Notes: generated from the letters alone by a model not told the origin. Shown: positions 1 through 7,031, numbered from the stretch's first letter. The stretch: DNA of 18,537 bases from an uncultured Clostridia bacterium (GCA_937919015.1 CALFPN010000051.1:1-18537), one strand, 5' to 3'. Made by a program: numbers and translations.

Positions 1-1266
1 ATGTACGCCAAGGACACCAGCAAGAAAATTCGTGCAACGTGGCAATCCAAAGGACGCTCCGGCGAACACCTTACCACCATCCCGCCTTATGGGTATAAGA
101 AAGACCCGGAGGACAAGAAAAAGTGGATTGTGGATGAAGCTGCTGCTGCTGTTGTCCAGAAGATATTTTCGCTGTGTGTGGACGGCATGGGGCCTACCCA
201 GATCGCCAAATGGCTGCGGACAAACAAAGTCTTAAATCCTACTGCTTACGCAAGGGCAAAAGGACTGCCAGTTTCCAATAAGTCAACGGCAGACCCGTAT
301 AAATGGACAAATGAAACGGTTTCCCGTATGTTGGAGCGTGTTGAGTATTTAGGCCACACGGTCAACTTCAAGACCACCAAGCAATCGTTCAAGAGCAAAA
401 AGAAGCTGTGGAATGACCCCTCTGAATGGGTGATTTTTGAGAACACCCAAGAACCTATCATTGAGGAAAGTGTTTTTCTGATTGTTCAAAATATTCGTCA
501 GGGACGACGCCGTCCTACCAAGATGGGAGAAATGGGTATGTTCTCTGGCCTGCTGTTCTGCTCTGATTGCGGAGGCAAGATGTACCTGTGCCGGGCTAAC
601 AATTTTAAGCCGGAACAGGAATACTACATTTGCTCTACTTATCGCAAAGACCGTACCCTTTGCACGACACATTCCATCCGTCGCGTTGTCCTTGAAGAAA
701 TCGTTTTGAGAAATCTCCGAGAGGCCATTGCGTATGTATCACAGTTTGAGGACGATTTTATACAGCGGGCAGCAGACCGTGACCTGCGGGAGCGTGATAA
801 GGAGCTGGCACAGAAAAAGGATGTGTTAGCCCAAGCTGAAAAACGGATAGCGGAACTGGACGTTATTTTCAAACGACTGTATGAGGATAACATTTCCGGC
901 AAACTGTCCGATGAACGGTTTATCAAATTGTCCCACGACTACGAGCAGGAGCAGGCCAATCTAAAGACGATGGTGGAAAATCTGCGTCAGGACGTGAAGC
1001 AGCAGGAGAAGCAGAAAATTAACGTCAAACATTTCATTGCTGCGGTCAAAAAATACACCGATATGACCCAGCTTGACGCAAGTATTCTGCGGGAGTTCGT
1101 CGAGAAGATTTACATTTCTGATGTCTACACGCCCGACGAAAACGAACCACGCATAAAGGTTCGTGACATCCAGATCGTTTACAATTTCATTGGTGCATTT
1201 GATTTTGAGGAAGCAAGGGAACAATCCCAAGCAGCCCAAAAAATAGCGAAAGCCGGTGTAGCATAA
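1..1266 (+). CDS. Large serine recombinase, C-terminal part (5' end cut by window edge)
   Basis: Site-specific recombinase of the large serine family, the enzyme that integrates and excises phages and conjugative or mobilizable transposons. The visible 421 residues lack the N-terminal resolvase catalytic domain with its active-site serine. The first ATG is an internal methionine, and no Shine-Dalgarno can be seen because the gene starts before the window. Residues about 10-130 match the Recombinase domain (basic KKIRATWQSKG, then PPYGYKKDP and GMGPTQIAKWL). Residues 182-235 form the zinc beta-ribbon with C187, C190, C211 and C221. Residues about 255-340 are a charged coiled coil, and about 345-410 resemble the DUF4368-type C-terminus. 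Family members are usually 500-560 residues, so roughly 130 are missing. The gene faces the host esterase tail to tail, which suggests that one end of a mobile element lies just right of the stop. Family assignment is firm; the element type is not visible. Confidence 0.93.
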   Translation: MYAKDTSKKIRATWQSKGRSGEHLTTIPPYGYKKDPEDKKKWIVDEAAAAVVQKIFSLCVDGMGPTQIAKWLRTNKVLNPTAYARAKGLPVSNKSTADPYKWTNETVSRMLERVEYLGHTVNFKTTKQSFKSKKKLWNDPSEWVIFENTQEPIIEESVFLIVQNIRQGRRRPTKMGEMGMFSGLLFCSDCGGKMYLCRANNFKPEQEYYICSTYRKDRTLCTTHSIRRVVLEEIVLRNLREAIAYVSQFEDDFIQRAADRDLRERDKELAQKKDVLAQAEKRIAELDVIFKRLYEDNISGKLSDERFIKLSHDYEQEQANLKTMVENLRQDVKQQEKQKINVKHFIAAVKKYTDMTQLDASILREFVEKIYISDVYTPDENEPRIKVRDIQIVYNFIGAFDFEEAREQSQAAQKIAKAGVA

Positions 1267-1276
1267 CACTACACCG
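1254..1276 (+). other. Stem-loop over the recombinase stop codon
   Basis: A perfect 8-bp inverted repeat, CGGTGTAG at 1254-1261 and CTACACCG at 1269-1276, has a 7-base loop that contains the TAA stop. It could be an RNA hairpin protecting the 3' end of the message, or a protein-binding palindrome near the element end. There is no T-run directly after it, so it is not a terminator by itself. Confidence 0.55.
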
Positions 1277-1303
1277 ACTTCTACATAAATGTTTTCTTAC
1301 GTC

Positions 1304-1326
1304 ACCGCCCCATGAGGTGGTTTTTT
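1304..1326 (+). terminator. Rho-independent terminator after the recombinase gene
   Basis: The stem is ACCGCC (1304-1309) with GGTGGT (1316-1321), including one G-T wobble, and the loop is six bases. T1321-1326 completes an intrinsic terminator for the plus strand. The minus strand has no T-run here, so it would not stop transcription coming from the esterase operon. Confidence 0.65.
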
Positions 1327-1336
1327 ACTGTTTTTC

Positions 1337-2098
1337 TCAATCACCCAGCAGTTTATTCACATGATAAGGGAACTGAATGAGCCACCAAGGCCAGTCATGG
1401 TTTACATCTGTACCCCAAACATCAATCCATGCGGGAACGCCCAGTCTTTCAAACTGGGCCTGCAGTGCCCATGCGTCTGCCTTTGCTTCATCTTCCCATG
1501 CGCCCTGACCGCAGCAGATCACGATTCTGCCCTGACGGAACTGCTCCACCAAAGGATGGTCATAGGCCATATTGGGCAGATAATCCACGGGAGAGTTGTA
1601 ATAGATATCAATATCGTTATAACCCTGGAAGAAATAGCCTGCATGGAACAGACCGCTCAGAGACAGGCAGCCGCCGAACAGGTCGGGTCTTCTCAGGTAG
1701 AAATTCACACAGTGATAACCGCCCATGGATGCACCTGTCAGCATAACCTTGCCATAATAAGGATTAGGGTCTGTTTCTGCATGGATCTGGTGCAGACGAG
1801 GCAAAAATTCTTCACAGATATATTTGAACCACTGTTCATGCCACATGATACGGCCATGGTGATCGCCCCAAGACGCGCTCCATGTTTCTTCATCCACACA
1901 ACCAACGCAGAACAACTGCAGACGACCGTTTTCCAGATGATCTCTGACTGTTTCGATCATGCCGCGGCTTTCAAAGTCGAAAAATTTGCCGTCCTGACAG
2001 GGGAATACCACCATCGGCAGACCAGCATGACCGTATACCTTAAATTCCATATCACGGTTCAGGTGATAGGAATATTCTTTGTAATAATAAGTATGCAT
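1337..2098 (-). CDS. Putative esterase, alpha/beta-hydrolase fold (esterase D-like)
   Basis: A 253-residue protein resembling the putative esterase family (PF00756; esterase D, enterochelin esterase and mycolyltransferase-like alpha/beta hydrolases). The nucleophile elbow is GASMG with Ser124. The likely catalytic histidine is H234 in DVNHDWPWW, and the acid is probably E202 or D203 after GQGAW. There is no signal peptide, so it is cytoplasmic. The ATG at 2098 has the Shine-Dalgarno AAGGAAGG, which lies inside the last codons of the upstream ATP-grasp gene. The gap between the two genes is only 5 nt, indicating translational coupling. The natural substrate is unknown; pairing with an ATP-grasp ligase suggests hydrolysis or transfer of an ester or amide made by that partner, which is inference. 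No minus-strand terminator is visible between its stop and the recombinase gene. Confidence 0.82.
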   Translation of the reverse strand: MHTYYYKEYSYHLNRDMEFKVYGHAGLPMVVFPCQDGKFFDFESRGMIETVRDHLENGRLQLFCVGCVDEETWSASWGDHHGRIMWHEQWFKYICEEFLPRLHQIHAETDPNPYYGKVMLTGASMGGYHCVNFYLRRPDLFGGCLSLSGLFHAGYFFQGYNDIDIYYNSPVDYLPNMAYDHPLVEQFRQGRIVICCGQGAWEDEAKADAWALQAQFERLGVPAWIDVWGTDVNHDWPWWLIQFPYHVNKLLGD

Positions 2099-2103
2099 AT
2101 TGC

Positions 2104-3300
2104 TTAACCTTCCTTTTTCTCAATAACATAGTGCAAAAATTCCTGTACCTCTTCGTCTGTAGTGAATCTTGCCATATAAGCATGATCCCCCATGACATTT
2201 GCCAGCACCGCAGGCATTTCTTCATACATCACGATGCTCTGACCATATTTGGCAAAAATTTCTTCTTTGCTGTGGGCATATTCTTTCCAGTTTCTCTGGG
2301 AAGCATAGGCTGCTGCATAAGGTCTGTGAGCAGGATCAAAGAAACCTTGATCGTGGCAGACCATATCCGCCCAGATCTGATACACATCGATATCGTTGGC
2401 ATAGTTCATCATATCGGGGGTATAGCCGCCGGGAGGTCTCATGTTTACTTCCAAACCAAAAATATCGCCTTTCTTGCCCAACCCCGCCTTATCTTCCTTC
2501 AGTATGAAAAATTCACAGTGGAAGAAACGGGAATTGCTGTCGAAGGCCTTAATGGTTCTTCTGCCGGCATCTTTCAGGTCTTCGGGAATCTGTTTTTTAG
2601 AATAATAACACAATTCTACCCCTTTATTTGCCACATCCATCACGGGCTCTGTATAAAAATGGCATGTTTCAAAAATGATATCTCTGTTGGAACCACAGAT
2701 ACCGTCATAGGAAACAATGGAACCATTGATGAATTCTTCCATAATATACTGCACTTCCGGCAGGTTTGCATAGAAGTTTCTCAGCTCATCTTCATTTTTC
2801 AGCTTATATGTAGCCGCAGCACCAACACCATTATCAGGTTTTACGATGACAGGATAGCCTGCTTCCTGCACGAAGGCCAGACCTTCCTCCAATGTAGAAA
2901 CCAGATGATATCTTGCTGTGGGAACACCTGCTTTTGCATAGAATTCCTTCATTCTGCTTTTATATTTGATGCCATCGATATTCTGATTCTGCAGACCGGT
3001 CGTCACATTGAAATCTGTTCTCAGCTGGGCATCCCGCAGGAGCCAGTATTCGTTATTTGTTTCCAGCCAGTCGATCTTGCCATATTTGAATGCAAAAAAT
3101 GCCACCGCTCTGTAAACTTCGTCATAGTTTTCCAGGCTGCTTACTTTATAGTATTCCACCAGAGAATCTCTACATTCCTGACTCAGCTGGTCATATGGTT
3201 CATCACCAATGCCCAGCGTTGTGACCCCATTATTTTTCAGGCACTGTGTAAAATGGTAATATGTTTTCGGAAAATTTGGTGATAAAAAGATAAAATTCAT
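2104..3300 (-). CDS. ATP-grasp domain ligase
   Basis: A 398-residue cytoplasmic ATP-grasp enzyme. The family uses ATP to make an acyl-phosphate that an amine or thiol then attacks. It has a short Rossmann-like preATP domain (MNFIFLSPNFPKTYYHF, about 1-100), then the ATP-grasp fold: K154 in VIVKPDNGVGAAA, EEF at 188-190, and the metal and phosphate site E263 and E284-x-N286-x-R288 in GLEVNMRPPGG. A GTG at 3309 is also in frame, but it sits only about 2 nt after AGAGGG. The ATG at 3300 is preferred because an extended anti-SD match (GAAGTGATC) precedes it and the N-terminus fits the family. It is first in an operon with the esterase gene, behind a promoter at 3333-3362. It resembles the carbamoyl-phosphate-synthase-like or biotin-carboxylase-like ATP-grasp proteins. 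I cannot name the substrate; a dipeptide or amino-acid ligase is one possibility. Confidence 0.82.
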   Translation of the reverse strand: MNFIFLSPNFPKTYYHFTQCLKNNGVTTLGIGDEPYDQLSQECRDSLVEYYKVSSLENYDEVYRAVAFFAFKYGKIDWLETNNEYWLLRDAQLRTDFNVTTGLQNQNIDGIKYKSRMKEFYAKAGVPTARYHLVSTLEEGLAFVQEAGYPVIVKPDNGVGAAATYKLKNEDELRNFYANLPEVQYIMEEFINGSIVSYDGICGSNRDIIFETCHFYTEPVMDVANKGVELCYYSKKQIPEDLKDAGRRTIKAFDSNSRFFHCEFFILKEDKAGLGKKGDIFGLEVNMRPPGGYTPDMMNYANDIDVYQIWADMVCHDQGFFDPAHRPYAAAYASQRNWKEYAHSKEEIFAKYGQSIVMYEEMPAVLANVMGDHAYMARFTTDEEVQEFLHYVIEKKEG

Positions 3301-3332
3301 ACAGATCACTTCCCTCTTTTGTATTAGTCACT

Positions 3333-3362
3333 ATTGTATCAGATATCATACAACATTGTAAA
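3333..3362 (-). promoter_or_regulatory. Promoter of the ATP-grasp/esterase operon
   Basis: On the minus strand a TTTACA -35 (3362-3357) is followed after 18 bp by a TACAAT -10 (3338-3333). TG one base before the -10 makes it an extended -10 element. The predicted start is about 27 nt upstream of the ATP-grasp ATG. Confidence 0.65.
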
Positions 3363-3366
3363 CGCT

Positions 3367-3404
3367 TGGGACAAATATTTTTCATTTAAAGAAAATATGT
3401 CCCA
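3367..3404. repeat. Inverted repeat between divergent promoters, candidate operator
   Basis: Perfect 7-bp outer arms, TGGGACA (3367-3373) and TGTCCCA (3398-3404), continue inward as an imperfect ATATTTT/AAAATAT pairing. The element lies between the -35 boxes of the two divergent promoters (3357-3362 and 3413-3418), where a shared regulator could act on both. No regulator gene is adjacent. It matches no operator I can name. Confidence 0.55.
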
Positions 3405-3412
3405 CTTTTTCA

Positions 3413-3441
3413 TTGAAATAAACTTTTTTTCCATTTATACT
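3413..3441 (+). promoter_or_regulatory. Sigma-A promoter of the thioesterase gene
   Basis: TTGAAA at 3413-3418, a 17-bp AT-rich spacer containing a T7 run, and TATACT at 3436-3441. The ribosome binding site AAAGGAG and the ATG at 3485 follow about 40 bp downstream. Confidence 0.75.
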
Positions 3442-3484
3442 ATATATAAAATGAAAAATATGCACCCCGAAAGGAGTTTTCCCT

Positions 3485-3901
3485 ATGGATTTTGAAAAAT
3501 TAGCCGCACAAAGAAACAGTACAAATCACTTTGCCAAACACGTTGGTATCGTGACAACGAAAATCGAAAAAGGCTATGCGGAAGTAAAAATGGAACTGCA
3601 GCCCTTCCACCTGAATCCCACCGGCATAGTGCACGGCGGTGCGCTGTATACCATGGCGGATGTGGTTGTTGGCTCTGCCAGCGCATCTCTGGGCACCCAC
3701 GGCGTGACGGTAGACGGCACATACCATTATCTCGCCCCTGCGGCAAATATGAAGGAACTGACCGCCGTTGCCAAATGCATCAAATCCGGCATAAAAATCT
3801 GCGTCTTTGATGTGGAAGTCCTTTCCGAAGAAAAGAAACTTATTGGCAAAGGCACATTCACCACCTATCGACTGCTGGAGAAGCCGATCGTTCTGGAATA
3901 A
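3485..3901 (+). CDS. PaaI-family hotdog-fold acyl-CoA thioesterase
   Basis: A 138-residue single-domain hotdog protein of the PaaI/YdiI-like thioesterase family, which hydrolyses acyl- or aryl-CoA thioesters in the cytoplasm. The family signature is clear: N44-PTGIVH50-G-G at the start of the long central helix, with the catalytic-type acid D59 in TMADVV. The length is normal for the family. The ATG at 3485 has AAAGGAG with 8-nt spacing. It is transcribed alone from its own promoter and closed by a strong terminator. It is divergent from the ATP-grasp/esterase operon and may share a regulatory element with it. The true substrate cannot be read from the sequence; phenylacetyl- or other aryl-CoA scavenging is typical of the family. 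Confidence 0.9.
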   Translation: MDFEKLAAQRNSTNHFAKHVGIVTTKIEKGYAEVKMELQPFHLNPTGIVHGGALYTMADVVVGSASASLGTHGVTVDGTYHYLAPAANMKELTAVAKCIKSGIKICVFDVEVLSEEKKLIGKGTFTTYRLLEKPIVLE

Positions 3902-3930
3902 GTTTGCTCCATCAACAGATTACCAAAAAT

Positions 3931-3961
3931 AAAACAGGATCTCCTTCCAAGATCCTGTTTT
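3931..3961. terminator. Bidirectional rho-independent terminator
   Basis: A 12-bp perfect stem, AAAACAGGATCT (3931-3942) with AGATCCTGTTTT (3950-3961), and a 7-base loop. T-rich tracts lie on both sides (plus strand TTATTTTTTC; minus strand TTTTATTTTT). It ends both the thioesterase gene and the convergent antiporter gene. Confidence 0.92.
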
Positions 3962-3978
3962 TATTTTTTCTCAAATTT

Positions 3979-4920
3979 TTAAAGCATTAAATATGCAAAA
4001 TACCCGCCATAGCAAGCCAGCATGATGATACCATGCAGACGATACAATGTCTGCTTGCGGAACACACATACCCACAGCAATACTGCTGCCCCAATGGCAA
4101 CCATACTATCCATCCTGAAAGCAGGCGCATACATCACAGGGGTAATAATGGCTGTAATGCCAACCACAAACATAATATTGAACAGATTACTGCCGACGAT
4201 ATTGCCTACTGCAATATCAGAATTGCCCTTCAAGGCGGCCGTTACGCTGGTCACCAATTCCGGCAGGGATGTGCCCAGAGCCACAATGGTCAGCCCGATA
4301 AAGCGTTCACTCATACCAAAAATACGGGCAATGGCTGTTGCCGCATTGACCGCGATATCACTGCCCCAGACAATGGCCACTACACCAACGATCACCAGAA
4401 AGATCAATTTACCCATAGAGGATTTTTTCGCAAATTCCTCCAACTCTTCATTTTCAATGGTGCCCCTTTTCGCCAGACGCAGCAGATACAGCATATAAAC
4501 CACCATACAGCCGATCAGGAGCAGACCCTCCAATCGGCCGATCACATAATTCTGCAGCCCCATGATCACCAAAAGAATCGTCAAGCCAATAACCATAGGA
4601 ATTTCATAGTAGATTGTCGTTCTCTGCACAAAAATTTTGCGAATGACAGCGGTCAGTCCCAAAATAACAAGGACATTCAGGATATTACTTCCTAAAACAT
4701 TCCCGATGGTAATCTCCGCACTGCCCTTCAACGCTGCAGAAATACTGACTGCTGCTTCGGGTGCGCTTGTCCCCATAGCAACAATAGTCAGCCCAATAAC
4801 GATCTGGGGAATACCGAATTTATCAGCAATGCTCGCCGCCCCTTCTACAAACCAGTCCGCCCCCTTTACCAGCAGCACGAACCCAGCAACCAATAAGAAA
4901 ACCTGTGTTAAAAGTCCCAT
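3979..4920 (-). CDS. Calcium/sodium antiporter, CaCA family (YrbG-like)
   Basis: A 313-residue inner-membrane cation exchanger of the Ca2+:cation antiporter family (YrbG type, also related to K+-dependent Na+/Ca2+ exchangers). It has about ten hydrophobic segments in two inverted halves. Both alpha repeats are intact: residues 43-82 (GLTIVAMGTSAPE with E55, then GNVLGSNILN) and 209-248 (GLTIVALGTSLPE with E221, then GNIVGSNLFN). The two acidic residues are the ion-binding ones in the family. A charged cytoplasmic loop (about 150-168) links the halves. The ATG at 4920 has GGAG 7 nt upstream. The gene is monocistronic with its own promoter and the shared terminator downstream. The ion actually moved (Ca2+, Na+, K+) is not determined. 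Confidence 0.93.
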   Translation of the reverse strand: MGLLTQVFLLVAGFVLLVKGADWFVEGAASIADKFGIPQIVIGLTIVAMGTSAPEAAVSISAALKGSAEITIGNVLGSNILNVLVILGLTAVIRKIFVQRTTIYYEIPMVIGLTILLVIMGLQNYVIGRLEGLLLIGCMVVYMLYLLRLAKRGTIENEELEEFAKKSSMGKLIFLVIVGVVAIVWGSDIAVNAATAIARIFGMSERFIGLTIVALGTSLPELVTSVTAALKGNSDIAVGNIVGSNLFNIMFVVGITAIITPVMYAPAFRMDSMVAIGAAVLLWVCVFRKQTLYRLHGIIMLACYGGYFAYLML

Positions 4921-4974
4921 ATATTCACTCCAGTCTTTTCTGTTAACCTTCTATATTTTTGTTCTAATTTTTTT

Positions 4975-5003
4975 ATTATACTATGAGAAATCAGTCTTTT
5001 CAA
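4975..5003 (-). promoter_or_regulatory. Sigma-A promoter of the antiporter gene
   Basis: Minus-strand TTGAAA (5003-4998), 17-bp spacer, TATAAT (4980-4975), a near-consensus promoter. The predicted leader is about 48 nt long before the ATG at 4920. Confidence 0.8.
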
Positions 5004-5083
5004 GATTTCCTACCTATATCCCAAGTCAATACGATCGCCCCTCTTTTCTTCTTTGCAACAGCAGACAATTCCATTTTGAACAT

Positions 5084-5112
5084 AAAAAAACCGCAGGTGT
5101 TTCCACCTGCGG
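5084..5112 (-). terminator. Strong rho-independent terminator after rplL
   Basis: On the minus strand CCGCAGGTG (5112-5104), a GAAA tetraloop, CACCTGCGG (5099-5091) and seven T. It lies 24 nt after the rplL stop and closes the ribosomal operon, so rplL is not cotranscribed with rpoB here. Confidence 0.94.
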
Positions 5113-5135
5113 TAAGGATCTTAAGTAGGCTGAAA

Positions 5136-5510
5136 TTATTTCAGTGTTACTTTTGCGCCAACTTCTTCCAGTTTTGCTTTGATTGCTTCAGCGTCTTCTT
5201 TGGAAGCCTGTTCTTTCAGTACTTTGGGAGCACCGTCTACAGCTTCTTTCGCTTCTTTCAGGCCCAGACCTGTTACTTCACGAACAACTTTGATTACTTT
5301 GATTTTTTCGGAACCAACTTCTGTCAGTTCAACGTCAAATTCTGTTTTTTCTTCTTCAGCTGCACCTGCTGCGGGACCAGCTACTACTGCTACGCCTGCT
5401 GCTGCGGATACGCCGAATTCTTCTTCTGCTGCTTTTACCAGATCATTCAGTTCCAGTACTGTCAGTTCTTTTACTGCTGCGATGATTTCTTCGATTGTCA
5501 GTTTTGCCAT
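5136..5510 (-). CDS. rplL: 50S ribosomal protein L7/L12
   Basis: A 124-residue stalk protein that recruits translation GTPases (EF-G, EF-Tu, IF2) to the large subunit. The N-terminal L10-binding and dimerisation domain (1-35, AKLTIEEIIAAVKELTVLEL) is followed by the Ala/Gly-rich flexible hinge (about 36-52). The globular C-terminal domain (about 55-124) holds the conserved KIKVIKVVREVTGLGLKEAK stretch. Length is typical. The ATG at 5510 is preceded by CGGAGGTG. It follows rplJ after a 106-nt gap and is the last gene before a strong terminator. Confidence 0.98.
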   Translation of the reverse strand: MAKLTIEEIIAAVKELTVLELNDLVKAAEEEFGVSAAAGVAVVAGPAAGAAEEEKTEFDVELTEVGSEKIKVIKVVREVTGLGLKEAKEAVDGAPKVLKEQASKEDAEAIKAKLEEVGAKVTLK

Positions 5511-5570
5511 TGTAAAGCACCTCCGATAAATATTTAGGTTAGTTTTTTTCTCAATTTTTGATTGGGTTTT

Positions 5571-5585
5571 GCCGCCCTATGCGGC
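5571..5585 (-). other. Small hairpin between rplJ and rplL
   Basis: GCCGC (5571-5575) and GCGGC (5581-5585) pair around a 5-base loop in the 106-nt rplJ-rplL gap. No T-run follows on the minus strand, so it is not a terminator. It could be a processing or stability element that helps give rplL its higher expression; this is inference. Confidence 0.35.
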
Positions 5586-5616
5586 CGTTTTGCTACGATT
5601 TACGCTGCGATTGGAA

Positions 5617-6102
5617 TTATGCGTCTTTCTTCGCGATCTGATCGATAACACGAGCGAAAGAGGACAGGGGGGATTTGAAGCTGCCCAGCAGTTTGGAGAG
5701 CAGAACTTCTCTGGAAGGGATGTCTGCAATCAGTTTCATACCGTTTGCATCGTATACAACGCCTTCAACCACACCTGCTTTGAATTCCAGTTCTTTTACT
5801 GTTTTCGCAACTTTGTTCAGTACAGCTGCACCTGCTGTTGCGTCTTCGTAAGAGAAAGCGAATGCGCTGGGGCCAGCCAGATACTGATCCAGACCTTCAA
5901 ACTGTGTACCCTGGATTGCAAAGTGTACCATTGTGTTTTTGTAAACTTTATAATCAACACCTGCTTCTCTGAGCTGTTTTCTCAGGGCAGTGTCCTGTTC
6001 TACAGTCAAGCCTCTTGCATCAACCATTACTACGGATGTTGCTTTTTCCAGCTTTTCTTTGATTTCGTTTACTACAACCTGTTTCTGTTCGATTTTTGCC
6101 AT
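5617..6102 (-). CDS. rplJ: 50S ribosomal protein L10
   Basis: A 161-residue base of the L7/L12 stalk. It binds 23S rRNA together with L11, and its C-terminal helix carries L12 dimers. Visible family features are the N-terminal helix KQVVVNEIKEKLEKATSVVMVD, the GLTVEQDTALRKQLREAGVDYKVYKNT stretch (read in two parts across residues 31-58), and the C-terminal helix after SPLSSFARVIDQI. The ATG at 6102 has AAGGAGGTG at 10-nt spacing. It is first in the rplJ-rplL transcript and sits behind an L10 leader and attenuator, where L10 (with L12) normally represses its own synthesis. Confidence 0.98.
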   Translation of the reverse strand: MAKIEQKQVVVNEIKEKLEKATSVVMVDARGLTVEQDTALRKQLREAGVDYKVYKNTMVHFAIQGTQFEGLDQYLAGPSAFAFSYEDATAGAAVLNKVAKTVKELEFKAGVVEGVVYDANGMKLIADIPSREVLLSKLLGSFKSPLSSFARVIDQIAKKDA

Positions 6103-6146
6103 TGTTTCCTTACACCTCCTTAAAATCCTACTTTTTCAATGTTATT

Positions 6147-6180
6147 GAAAAAAGCCTCTTTGCACATAGACAAAGAGGCT
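6147..6180 (-). terminator. Attenuator terminator in the L10 leader
   Basis: On the minus strand AGCCTCTTTG (6180-6171), an 8-base loop and CAAAGAGGCT (6162-6153) are followed by six T. It stands 45 nt before the rplJ ATG, so it is a conditional (attenuation) terminator rather than an operon end. Confidence 0.88.
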
Positions 6181-6269
6181 CAAAAGCTCATTAGCAATTT
6201 TCCTCGGCAGGATTTATGCGGCGAACCGCTACCGGCTGTCTACGGCAATATACGATTTTTTCTATCAAC
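6147..6269 (-). ncRNA. Ribosomal protein L10 leader (cis-regulatory RNA)
   Basis: The roughly 120-nt leader upstream of rplJ on the minus strand. It carries the hallmark pieces of L10 leaders: GACAGCCGGTAG, a GCGGTTCGCCGC hairpin, then AATCCTGCCGAGG. A long hairpin with a U-run follows. In Firmicutes, excess L10(L12)4 binds the kink-turn part and favours termination. The 5' end is set by the predicted promoter start and the 3' end by the U-tract. Identification is from memory of the conserved core, not a covariance-model run. Confidence 0.85.
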
Positions 6270-6275
6270 TCATTT

Positions 6276-6304
6276 ATTTTATACCATAAACAAGTTCCTG
6301 TCAA
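6276..6304 (-). promoter_or_regulatory. Sigma-A promoter of rplJ-rplL
   Basis: Minus-strand TTGACA (6304-6299), 17-bp spacer, TAAAAT (6281-6276). It lies just after the rplA stop, giving rplJL its own transcription start. An overlapping TATAAA gives an alternative register with a 15-bp spacer. Confidence 0.8.
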
Positions 6305-6318
6305 GGGATTTTCCGAGA

Positions 6319-7014
6319 TTATTCGGAAATTTTTGCAGGGTTTACTTTTACGCCAGGGCCCATTGTTGTTGTCAGTGTTACGCTCTTCAGGTACTGACCT
6401 TTAGTAGCCTGGGGTTTTGCTTTTATAACTGCACTCATCAGAGTCTGGAAGTTTTCTGCCAGTTTTTCGGAACCGAAAGATACCTTGCCTACAGGCACAT
6501 GAATGATGTTTGTTTTGTCCAGACGGTATTCGATTTTACCAGCTTTGATGTCGTTGATTGCTTTTGTAACGTCCATTGTTACTGTACCAGCTTTGGGATT
6601 GGGCATCAGGCCTTTGGGACCCAGCACACGACCCAGTCTACCAACAACGCCCATCATATCGGGTGTTGCTACTGCAACGTCGAAACCGAACCAGTTTTCA
6701 TTCTGGATCTTGGGAATCAGATCCTCTGCGCCTACGAAATCCGCACCAGCTGCCAGAGCTTCTTCAGCTTTGGGGCCTTTTGCGAATACCAGAACACGAA
6801 CTGTTTTACCTGTACCGTGAGGAAGAACTACGGCACCACGAACCTGCTGATCAGCATGTCTGCCGTCAACGCCCAAACGAATATGCGCTTCTACTGTAGC
6901 GTCAAATTTTGTTGTAGATGTTTTCTGTACCAGATCAATCGCTTCTGCTGCATCATACAGCATTGCTCTATCTACGAGTTTAGCTGCCTCGCTATATTTT
7001 TTACCTCTTTTCAC
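6319..7014 (-). CDS. rplA: 50S ribosomal protein L1
   Basis: A 231-residue protein of the mobile L1 stalk that moves deacylated tRNA out of the E site and acts as a translational repressor of its own operon. The conserved signature GLMPNPKAGTV and the RGAVVLPHGTGK stretch are present, and length matches the family (229-234). The start is GTG at 7014, chosen because AAGGAGGT lies 7 nt upstream and no ATG is available. It follows rplK after a 100-nt gap containing a 23S-like L1 binding motif, so L1 can probably repress itself directly. No promoter is evident in the gap. Confidence 0.98.
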   Translation of the reverse strand: MKRGKKYSEAAKLVDRAMLYDAAEAIDLVQKTSTTKFDATVEAHIRLGVDGRHADQQVRGAVVLPHGTGKTVRVLVFAKGPKAEEALAAGADFVGAEDLIPKIQNENWFGFDVAVATPDMMGVVGRLGRVLGPKGLMPNPKAGTVTMDVTKAINDIKAGKIEYRLDKTNIIHVPVGKVSFGSEKLAENFQTLMSAVIKAKPQATKGQYLKSVTLTTTMGPGVKVNPAKISE

Positions 7015-7031
7015 TTTCGTGACCTCCTTAT

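Noticed and set aside
2131..3282. A 383-codon plus-strand open frame antisense to the ATP-grasp gene
   Set aside because: No ribosome binding site or family resemblance; it mirrors the ATP-grasp gene, whose motifs are intact.
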